Positions 1-7,448 of a DNA stretch of 64,000 bases are shown here, piece after piece. Each line of letters starts with the position of its first letter. Position 1 is the stretch's first letter. The notes beneath the pieces were generated by a model. It searched no databases. It was not told where the DNA came from and saw nothing but the letters and a program-made list of their open reading frames with translations. The stretch comes from Symsagittifera roscoffensis (Eukaryota; Xenacoelomorpha; Acoela; Convolutidae), in assembly GCF_963678635.1 (NCBI RefSeq), contig NC_087062.1, forward strand, positions 81,756,751 to 81,820,750, read 5' to 3'. A program made the translations under genes and the position numbers.

Positions 1-603
1 GCGTTCCTCAGCTCCACTAGCTTGTTCAGCAGCTCTTTTCTTGCTTTCTCATCCAGGCCCGTTCCTATCAGGAGCGGTTCCCCGAATCTCACTACTGCGT
101 CCCACAGTTCCTTCTTGAACTTGTCCAGCGTCGTCTCGCTGCCCACTTCTCGATTGAATTCCTCCAGGAACTCCTGCCAAGCGTCATCCTCGAGAGATCC
201 CAAGAATATGTCCCTGTTCCCTTCGAACGTGTTCTTCCCCCTTTCCTCCGAGCTCAACAGTAACATCCCCATATTGAAGGTCTCACCTGCCAATGGCAAC
301 TCTAGGTTCTTCCGCGGGGACGGGTTCAGAGGTGGTGTGGCAGTATCTGCCCAATTCTCTTCGCTCAAGTCTTTCAACAGCTCTTGAGTGGTGAGTTCCT
401 CCCCTGATGGCCCTGGTTCAGGTGTATTCCCCACCTCCATGTCTTCTCCAGCTTCACTGAGAGTTTCATCCATACTCTCTTCCTCTGATTCATTTCTTCT
501 TCTCTCGAGAATTCTTTTGAATCGATCCTCAACGGGTCCACTCCTCTTGTCTCCAGGCGTGTCTACAGACAGTGGTGACGGTGTCGTAGGATCCAGCTTT
601 TTT
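1..603 (-). CDS. C-terminal part of the downstream retroelement protein, runs off the window
   Basis: One minus-strand frame is open from about 603 through position 1 with no stop. It begins after an A6 run (T6 on the plus strand, 598-603), where the register of the preceding ORF ends its sensible reading. It encodes an acidic, proline- and serine-containing stretch followed by helical, charged sequence (for example RFKRILERRRNESEEE and KARKELLNKLVELRN). No domain is recognised. Start and end are not in the window as native ends. Confidence 0.45.
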
Positions 604-1194
604 ATATTCCGTCAGGGCTACATGCAGTTGACCTGCTGCATCTAGTTCTGTTCCCTCCTGTGTCACTTCTACTTGTTCCAAGCCATAGGGCGCCTTATAT
701 TTTCTCGTGGCAAATTTCATGTCGTCCACCAGTGCGACGTGTCCCTCCATCACGATCATCCTGCCATCATCCCATATGGGCAACATGTTCTCAAGTCCCT
801 CCTTCTCAAGAGTTCTCAAGACCTTCCTCACCTCATACCCTGGGGGCTGCGAACCTCTACTCTTTTTCGCTTGCGTCGTCCACGAGTTTACCTTCATCTC
901 GCTGGTATGGAAGTAGACCGCCGCCGTGTAGCCAATGAACAGGGGGTCCCAGCCATCAGTGAAATCCTTCTGCATTTCCTCCGCCGTCATCCTCGCCATT
1001 ATGGAGGGAACCACCAAGGGACTATTCATTCCCAAGGTCATCCTCCTGACTGTCGGGAACTCAGGCATGGTGGCTGGTAGGATTTCTTTCTCCATTATGG
1101 CCTCCAGCTCCCTCTTGACTAGGGCAAAGCACTCCTTCCAGGCGGGGATTCTCAAGACTTCTCGTCCGTTGGCCGTCAATGGTTTAGGTTCCAA
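529..1194 (-). CDS. Continuation of the downstream retroelement protein (middle part)
   Basis: This open frame overlaps the end of the preceding one by about 19 bases and starts at a TTG, not an ATG. It reads as the continuation after a -1 register change around a run of four T/A bases near 1196-1199. The protein is well mixed in composition and of unknown family (for example WKECFALVKRELE, GWDPLFIGYTAAVYF and MIVMEGHVALVDD). The last 22-25 residues before the stop at 529 are probably foreign, because a better frame opens at the A6 run at 598-603. Confidence 0.5.
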   Translation of the reverse strand: MEPKPLTANGREVLRIPAWKECFALVKRELEAIMEKEILPATMPEFPTVRRMTLGMNSPLVVPSIMARMTAEEMQKDFTDGWDPLFIGYTAAVYFHTSEMKVNSWTTQAKKSRGSQPPGYEVRKVLRTLEKEGLENMLPIWDDGRMIVMEGHVALVDDMKFATRKYKAPYGLEQVEVTQEGTELDAAGQLHVALTEYKKAGSYDTVTTVCRHAWRQEEWTR

Positions 1195-3149
1195 AACTTT
1201 GGATACATTTCAATGGGGCCCTCTCGCTTGCCTCCCATTCTATATTGCATTTGTCCCCTGAAGTTGCACACCATCATCTCGGCATCTTTCACTTTTCCGA
1301 AGAGTACCGTGTTGCTCATACGCGCCCTGAGCACCTCCTGCTGACACCAATTCAGCGCTGTACCATCCAGTACGCTGATGAGACTCAAGTGCGTCACCGA
1401 GTGACGATACGTTATCACCAGGGGATCTGGAAACGCGTACGTCACTGCTGGACCATAGATGCAGGTCACCACCTCCTCTAGACCCCGGATTATCCCCATT
1501 GGGTCCGACCTCATTGCCAGGCACAGGTCCGTCAACAGAGGCATCCCTCTGTTCGCCTTCTCCGATTCTTCTCTCGAGGTTGGGTTCTCATCTTCACCCG
1601 TCATGTATCGATTCTGCATCATGAGGTATTGCACCAGCAGTGTCTTCAACCCTGCGGCACACTTGTAGGAGCTGGTTTCAGTGCTCGTGTGGACTCTCCC
1701 CATAGACAGAGGTTCTCCATATTCCATTAACCGATGAAACGACACCAATTCCCCATGGGTCAAGAGTATTAGTGCCAGATACCCATCAACTCGAAGTGTC
1801 TCCACTCCTCGACTAAACATGTATGCTGGGCCCATGTTGAACAAGTATCTGGGGTAAACCAAATACAGAGCCAAGAGCAGGCTGATGGACATGCCCAGTA
1901 TCTCCTGTACGAAGGCTCCGAAGATAGTCGCCGTGGTGCCGAACACTCCTGCCAAGAATTCTCTCTCCCAGCAAGGACTCAAGAACTTGAGAATCTCGTA
2001 ATCTCTCCTAGTCTTCAATTCGCCGTTGGCGTGCTCTCTCCAAAATCCTCCAATCGTCACTTCATTGGCGGCCGAGACAAATCTAACCACCGTCATGTCT
2101 CTCGTTTCCGCTAGCTCCAGTTGCTTCTCTAGAAAACTCCAGATTTGTTTCACGAGGAGTGGTGCTTCCTCCCTCGTTTTATTCGTGACGTTCTGCAGCC
2201 TTGGTGTCAGGAATGGCCACCAGCCATTCTCTTGAGTCAAGCGATATTTCATCGAATCTAACTGTTTCTCCGTCTCGACCACATTTCTTCTCTCGTTGCT
2301 GGGACCTCTAGTCCTGCTGGTGGAATTTGCGACTTTCACATCCATACTCCGGAACCACAGGCTGGCCGTCAACTGGTTTATCGCCGTGTGGTCGTCCCCG
2401 ATGACTGGGCTGAACTTGAGTTGTCTAGCAAAGTTCGATATCTCTAGCAAGAGTACCTCATCCAATACAATCAGGACGTCGGCCAGTCCATAAAAGCCCC
2501 TCAGTGCATGAGATATGTCAGCCCATGCCGCCGGCAATTCTGATTTGTAAAGCCTCAAGTTCAATGGCTCCAGCTCTCGATTGGGGGCTGCCATCAGAAT
2601 CCGCCATTCACTCCCTTCTGCTATCAGGATCAAGACCGCGTACACGAATTGTAGGGCGGGTGGCATACTTGCGTATCCCGGGGATGTGGTAAACACCACC
2701 TTCGTCTTGGACCCAAATCTCGAGGCTACGTTCTCTTGTACCTCATTCATCGCCGCAAATAACGCCTGAATAGCCTCCCATATCTTCTTTGATGTCGGAA
2801 TTTCATCCCCCTTTAGTTGCTCAAGAAGTCCCATCGCGTGCAGGTGATCATTCATCCCTGCAAACAATAGCAGTTCAGGTTCACAGGGCATCTCCGACTT
2901 TATTGCTACCACAAGAGTCAACATCTGATTCAATTCGGCTCCTGGCAAGGAGTATACCAGAGTCTCCGGCCAGAACAACTTGGGAGACGTTCCTTCGAAG
3001 TCCGATCCCGCCACAATGACTACTCTTGCCGCAGCTGGATCTGTTCTATCGTAAACTGCCAGAGTTTTGGCCAGTTGGGTGCCACCACAGGGCTTCCCGT
3101 ACCTGGGATCTTCCGCCAATTTCGAGCCTTCGTAAGCGGCGTCTGGCAA
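1176..3149 (-). CDS. Downstream protein with a degenerate SGNH-like domain
   Basis: This 657-codon frame is in register with the SGNH ORF upstream and begins at a TTG just after the separating TGA, so it is probably the continuation of that protein rather than an independent gene. Its N-terminal 260 residues again look SGNH-like: VVIVAGSDF in place of the GDS block, a glycine block YSLPGAEL, block III as FAGMNDHL, and GDDHTAIN where the D-x-x-H block is expected. The nucleophile block and the D-x-x-H spacing are altered, so it is probably inactive or divergent. A hydrophobic stretch near residues 395-435 could be membrane-associated. The last residues before the stop at 1176 are out of frame: the homologous reading passes into another frame near 1190-1197. 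Confidence 0.62.
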   Translation of the reverse strand: MPDAAYEGSKLAEDPRYGKPCGGTQLAKTLAVYDRTDPAAARVVIVAGSDFEGTSPKLFWPETLVYSLPGAELNQMLTLVVAIKSEMPCEPELLLFAGMNDHLHAMGLLEQLKGDEIPTSKKIWEAIQALFAAMNEVQENVASRFGSKTKVVFTTSPGYASMPPALQFVYAVLILIAEGSEWRILMAAPNRELEPLNLRLYKSELPAAWADISHALRGFYGLADVLIVLDEVLLLEISNFARQLKFSPVIGDDHTAINQLTASLWFRSMDVKVANSTSRTRGPSNERRNVVETEKQLDSMKYRLTQENGWWPFLTPRLQNVTNKTREEAPLLVKQIWSFLEKQLELAETRDMTVVRFVSAANEVTIGGFWREHANGELKTRRDYEILKFLSPCWEREFLAGVFGTTATIFGAFVQEILGMSISLLLALYLVYPRYLFNMGPAYMFSRGVETLRVDGYLALILLTHGELVSFHRLMEYGEPLSMGRVHTSTETSSYKCAAGLKTLLVQYLMMQNRYMTGEDENPTSREESEKANRGMPLLTDLCLAMRSDPMGIIRGLEEVVTCIYGPAVTYAFPDPLVITYRHSVTHLSLISVLDGTALNWCQQEVLRARMSNTVLFGKVKDAEMMVCNFRGQMQYRMGGKREGPIEMYPKFWNLNH

Positions 3150-3158
3150 TCCCGTTCC

Positions 3159-3161
3159 TCA
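3159..3161 (-). other. In-frame TGA joining two open frames
   Basis: The TGA closing the SGNH-domain ORF is followed in the same reading frame by hundreds of sense codons. The next ORF therefore needs no frame change, and its annotated start at 3149 is a TTG. Either this is a nonsense mutation in a formerly continuous second polyprotein, or it is a readthrough site. The base context after the stop (TGA-GGA) is not the classic leaky TGA-CTA. Confidence 0.8.
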
Positions 3162-5528
3162 CGGATTGAGTAGCTTGTCTACCACCTTCAACTGTGCCGG
3201 GGTTGCCAACCTGATTCTGGCGATGCTGGTTCGGTGCTTGGGAGGTTCTGCTATAAGTCCCGGACTCCCCAGCAGCTTGAGAGGTCTGTAATTAATGGGT
3301 CCCATGATCGTTTTTGTGGGAATTCCCGTCAGGTCTGTGGTCTCCATCAACTTCGCCCTCGAGAAGTGCGCCTCATGAGCCTTCAACCAGTCTATGCAAT
3401 GATGTCTATTCAAATCCTCGTGCGACACTCGTTCGATCCCCAGGGTTTCCGCCAACTCTCGTCTGCATTCCAAGGTCTCCAGATCCAGTTCCTTCACCTC
3501 CTCAGGATATCTCAAGCGGGTAGTCTCCCTAGACTTCTTTTCTCTCCTGCCATCTGCCACCACCACGGAGGACATCGCCGAGGCCGGAGGTGTTGATGAC
3601 TCTACCTCCTCCGACTCCATTGGTGTGGCACTCTGCAATCGGGTCTGATTGCTCCTCGAGCTATCTCTAGTATCAACTCTCGCTCCCAATCGACCAGCCA
3701 AGGCCCTCGAGGCAAGGAATGGTGGGTTGGGAGGTGGCCCTAAAGTGAATTGGGCTGTCTCCAGCAGGTCCGCTTCTAGCGTGTTTATGTGTTCCTGGAA
3801 GACGTCGTTCAGCCACTCAGCTCCCCTTGGCCTATCGAAATGGATTCCATCTTTCGAGGTGTCTTCAGGGAATCCCTTGTTCTCCATGCGTTCTGCAACG
3901 TCCAACAGCCTGAGAGGAAGCACACTGTTTCGGTGTATTTCTCGGATCGCCTTGTTCAGGCTCCGCACCCTCTGGTTCATCTCTAGGGAGTGTTGATCAA
4001 ACATCATGTTATAGGGGACCGTGCATATCGTCAGCAGGATGGGATCCATTTGGATCCTCAGCTCCTCAAGAAGGCAACTCATCTTGTCGCACAGCCTCGT
4101 CACTTTCCTTGCTTCTCCTCTCGACACGTCGTTGGTCCCAACCATCAAGGTGACTGTGTAAACTTTGGTCATTCCTAGCATGTCCAGAGTTGCCAACATC
4201 TGTGGCGTAGCAGCTCCAGCGAAACTCAAGACTCCCGTCTGCCAATGTGACCGGATCTGGGTCAACACCCGCACCAGGCTGTCCCCTATAATCAGGTGAA
4301 CCGCACCCTCTGGCACACGAGGTGGCGCTAGATACTGCACCCAGGCTGCGTCGTGGAAGCAGTCCCTCCTGGCTTGCTGTTCCGCATTCCAGTCCAGCCG
4401 ACTATGCTTGTGGTAGTTCCCCTCTGTGTTCTTCTTGTAGCTCGCGATCACGACGTTTCTGACCGGCTGTTCCCTCCAAGTCAGGGGAAGCTCTGGCCTT
4501 GTCGTTCTTTCACGACTCTGCTGCTGCAACTTCTCACCCAACTCCTTCAGGCGCGATGAGGCGCCACTCACCTGACTGCCGCTCGAGGTCGAGGTTGGTG
4601 TATATCCTGGTAACACCACATCCATCAGAGGACGTACAGGTTGGGTCTCTAGATTGCGCAAGGAGGGCGTCGCGTCATTCGGTATCCAGACCTCCAACCC
4701 TTCACTCATGTGTTCCCTGGCCTCGCGGTCAAGGTTGAACCGTCCTCTAGCCCTGGGAGCTTCATCCACCTCCATGCGCGACTCTGGCCTTGAGCTTGTC
4801 ACCACTCGTTCGTTTGACCTGGCTCCCTTTTGTGCGTCAAGCTCGCGTTGTCGTTGTTCTATCCTTTCCAACTCCGACTTTAGTTGATCGCGATTCGCGG
4901 CGTTCTCCCGCACCTTTAGCTCCTGCTGATGTTCCGCCCTTAGCATCTCAAGTAACTTCAACGTCTGATCTCGCTCGTCGACTGCCTGGTCTCTCTCCAG
5001 CTGAAGCTTCTCCCTATCCAACTTCGCCTGATCCCGATCGAGATTCGCCTTATTCTTTTCCTTCAGCGCCTTCTCAAGCTCTCTCTTTAGGACTCCCAGC
5101 TCCGGATATGCCTCGGTCGTCTGTTGCGCTCGCGACATCGATGGCACCTTACTCGAGCTCTGGCCCGTGGATCTTGCTGTTGGCCTCGTCGGTAGCGGGA
5201 ACTCTCCTGCGCCGTGTTCGGTGTTGTTACTCAGGCCAGGATTTCTTGCCAAGTCAAAGCCCCTTACTCCTCCATCCGCATTCCAAGACAACCATCTGGT
5301 CTGTGCTCGATTTGATATGCCCTCGGTGGTGTAGCCGACGATCAAGACAGCCTCCGTCGCAGACTCCCTGCACTCGCCCTGGTCCTCCAACTGGAGGATC
5401 GCATTCAACATCACCGCCATTCTCTCGTCGATCTGGGTGTGGTCCAGGTCCCTCAAGCGTCTGTACAGCTCGTCAAGAGTGGGCCTCTGCAGAGCCGTGG
5501 GCATAGAGTTCCAGAATCGGTCTGCCAT
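3159..5528 (-). CDS. SGNH/GDSL-type hydrolase-domain protein of the retroelement
   Basis: The ORF has 789 residues from an ATG. The N-terminal part is followed by a strongly predicted coiled coil (about residues 150-260, with repeated ERDQ and LDRDQAKLDREK heptads). Residues about 408-600 contain an SGNH-hydrolase signature: block I IIGDSLVR with the nucleophilic serine (near 415), a block II glycine region (SFAGAATPQM), block III GTNDVS (near 464), and the D-x-x-H block in KDGIHFD (near 561). All four catalytic blocks appear intact, so an esterase or lipase-like activity is possible; the substrate is unknown. The C-terminal 190 residues are not recognised. The ORF ends at a single TGA, and the same frame stays open immediately after it. 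Confidence 0.8.
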   Translation of the reverse strand: MADRFWNSMPTALQRPTLDELYRRLRDLDHTQIDERMAVMLNAILQLEDQGECRESATEAVLIVGYTTEGISNRAQTRWLSWNADGGVRGFDLARNPGLSNNTEHGAGEFPLPTRPTARSTGQSSSKVPSMSRAQQTTEAYPELGVLKRELEKALKEKNKANLDRDQAKLDREKLQLERDQAVDERDQTLKLLEMLRAEHQQELKVRENAANRDQLKSELERIEQRQRELDAQKGARSNERVVTSSRPESRMEVDEAPRARGRFNLDREAREHMSEGLEVWIPNDATPSLRNLETQPVRPLMDVVLPGYTPTSTSSGSQVSGASSRLKELGEKLQQQSRERTTRPELPLTWREQPVRNVVIASYKKNTEGNYHKHSRLDWNAEQQARRDCFHDAAWVQYLAPPRVPEGAVHLIIGDSLVRVLTQIRSHWQTGVLSFAGAATPQMLATLDMLGMTKVYTVTLMVGTNDVSRGEARKVTRLCDKMSCLLEELRIQMDPILLTICTVPYNMMFDQHSLEMNQRVRSLNKAIREIHRNSVLPLRLLDVAERMENKGFPEDTSKDGIHFDRPRGAEWLNDVFQEHINTLEADLLETAQFTLGPPPNPPFLASRALAGRLGARVDTRDSSRSNQTRLQSATPMESEEVESSTPPASAMSSVVVADGRREKKSRETTRLRYPEEVKELDLETLECRRELAETLGIERVSHEDLNRHHCIDWLKAHEAHFSRAKLMETTDLTGIPTKTIMGPINYRPLKLLGSPGLIAEPPKHRTSIARIRLATPAQLKVVDKLLNP

Positions 5529-6050
5529 TCTTTATAACTTCGGGATGTGTGTAGATAGGTGTCAACCAGCTCAAGAATTACCTTACCAACTCAAGTATTA
5601 CCTTACCAACTCAAGTATTACCCAATTCAAGAAATCTCTAGAAATCTTCTCTTCAAGCACTTGCTGTAGATCCGGATTGTCGCGTGTTCAATCAAGATTC
5701 TCTTTTTCTGTTTCTCGCTTGAGTGTAGTTGGATATTCAACTTTGTTTTTCAAACTTGATCTGAAAACATAAAGCTCATTAAAACTTAGTATGTCACGTT
5801 CCTGACCTAGAGACCCCCTTTTTACCCATATGATTAAAATCCTATCATTCACATATCACTTAAAACAATTCGATTGGATTTCCCTTAAGAACATGCAGAT
5901 TCATTTTATGTTTTAGCACCATCAATTCTTTCTTTTAAAATTCAATTGTCATGCCAATCACATCTTAAGATCCCTTTACCTGCGCCGCACCCCAGTACCT
6001 AACTCAAGACTCCTCCCTCACACCCGACTCGATACCTCCATGTACCCGAC
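5529..6050 (-). other. Spacer between the two coding blocks of the retroelement
   Basis: No coding frame is supported on either strand. The spacer holds a short tandem repeat at about 5568-5630, made of three or four copies of a roughly 22-bp unit containing ACTCAAGTATTACC. The region could carry a promoter, splice acceptor or internal entry site for the second coding block, but none is demonstrable. Confidence 0.5.
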
Positions 6051-7448
6051 TCAGGCGATGCTCAAGTAGTACTTCTTGTGAAGATGCACCATTATCTCGG
6101 TTTCTGCAAAGACCACATGTAGGATAGCATACAATTCCCTCGAGCTCAGTTTGCCCCTGTTTGGGTCGTACACCGGCATCGAGACCTCCACTATTCCTCT
6201 TTCAATCATGAAGTCACGTAGTCTTGTCAGTGCCAATATCACGTGTTCGGGATCAATTGTGTTTCTGTCGTTGACTCTCGTTACTAGGAAGCAGAGGTAT
6301 TTGCCCGGGACTTGTGCCACTGACGGTGGAAGCGCTGCTATGCCTCCCAGTCCTGGCCTCTGTCTGAACAGAAACTCTACGTTCTGGTACTCTCTTTTGA
6401 AGTCAGCCTCCAATCTTGATTTGAAACTCATGTCCGCCGTGATGCAGATCGCGCTGGTCCTGTTTGACAGGATGAAGTCGCTATCCGTTATCATGATGTT
6501 CTCTGAGTATTCATTGGGTATTTCGAATTTCGTTTTGAAATTCCTTCCTATGGTAGGCTCTGGTTCTTCTTCCTCCAGTTCCAATCCGCTTGTTTCCCTC
6601 ACTTCCTTGAGCTTCTTTATCATCAAATTTTCGGTGTGGGTAAGTCCTACCCCCACTCCCCGGACAAAAATATTTATCGACGTCCCCGTCGATGTAGTCG
6701 GGTCTGAATTGTCCTTGGGGATGTCCAGTGGCCTGTCTGTTGCTGTCCATCCGAAAAGAGGGTCCTCTGTCTTCATGTAATTTGCTGCTGATACATCGAT
6801 TTGCTGAATGCTTTGTCCTTCGCGGCTCTCGTCTTTGACATCACGCATCCACTCTAGAATCCTCAAGTTCGAGTTCTCCCTCCTTTCTATTTCACTCTGC
6901 TCGAGATCCGTCTCCAATTCTGGCGTCGAGTAATCATCCTGCGGATAATGTCCACCATCGTCAATCACTTGCCATTCCTCTTCGGCCTCCAGTTCGCCTG
7001 CGCTTAGTAGTTCATCGCCCAACTTGTCTGGCTGTATCTTATCGATCAAGAAGTCATCCCCGTACCTATTGTACCTCATACCTGTTCGTTTACGATTGCC
7101 CGTCCTGGTTTCCGGTGGTGTTGGTCGATCCGGTTCCATCCACTTCGGTACCTCGTTTTGCTCGGGATCGTTCCAGTCTTCTTCTACAAATGAACCTGCA
7201 TCCGACTCCACTTCTATCTTTTCGTTGTCGTCCAAACTCAAGTTCTCATTACCATCATTTTTCTCTCTAGTGCCTTTCTCATTCACTTCGCACGCTGGTT
7301 CCACCACCAGGTACTCAAGACCTTCCATGTCTTTTGGCAGGCACCAGTCCTCCGGAGACGGAATGTGAGGCTTCAGATTTTCGTAATGTGCTGCTCGCCC
7401 TGTACTCAAGCGATAGAACCTTCCTTGTTGATGTACTTCCGTAATCAT
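6051..7448 (-). CDS. Integrase C-terminal module plus acidic linker plus macro-like domain
   Basis: This is the continuation of the integrase in another frame; the frame is open rightwards to about 7512, so the ATG at 7448 is internal rather than a true start. The first residues carry the GPY/F module (KKWRGPF just upstream of the Met, then FYRLSTG and ENLKPH). An acidic, low-complexity linker follows. Residues about 318-462 of the 465 resemble macro domains of the OARD1/TARG1/Poa1 type: a strand ending in SAICIT, a helix with FKREY, then KYLCFLVTR, a long helix, VEVSMPVYD, and a final helix-strand ending HLHKKYYL. The glycine-rich ADP-ribose loops of active enzymes are not conserved (no GxGIA-like loop, no IGCGL loop), so binding or catalysis is doubtful. 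The macro assignment is pattern recognition only, without a search. Confidence 0.72.
   Translation of the reverse strand: MITEVHQQGRFYRLSTGRAAHYENLKPHIPSPEDWCLPKDMEGLEYLVVEPACEVNEKGTREKNDGNENLSLDDNEKIEVESDAGSFVEEDWNDPEQNEVPKWMEPDRPTPPETRTGNRKRTGMRYNRYGDDFLIDKIQPDKLGDELLSAGELEAEEEWQVIDDGGHYPQDDYSTPELETDLEQSEIERRENSNLRILEWMRDVKDESREGQSIQQIDVSAANYMKTEDPLFGWTATDRPLDIPKDNSDPTTSTGTSINIFVRGVGVGLTHTENLMIKKLKEVRETSGLELEEEEPEPTIGRNFKTKFEIPNEYSENIMITDSDFILSNRTSAICITADMSFKSRLEADFKREYQNVEFLFRQRPGLGGIAALPPSVAQVPGKYLCFLVTRVNDRNTIDPEHVILALTRLRDFMIERGIVEVSMPVYDPNRGKLSSRELYAILHVVFAETEIMVHLHKKYYLSIA

Noticed and set aside
4790-5506. 238-codon plus-strand open frame and other plus-strand frames in 1-14.8 kb
   Set aside because: They lie opposite the retroelement coding frames and have Ser/Pro/Arg-rich composition typical of antisense shadows.
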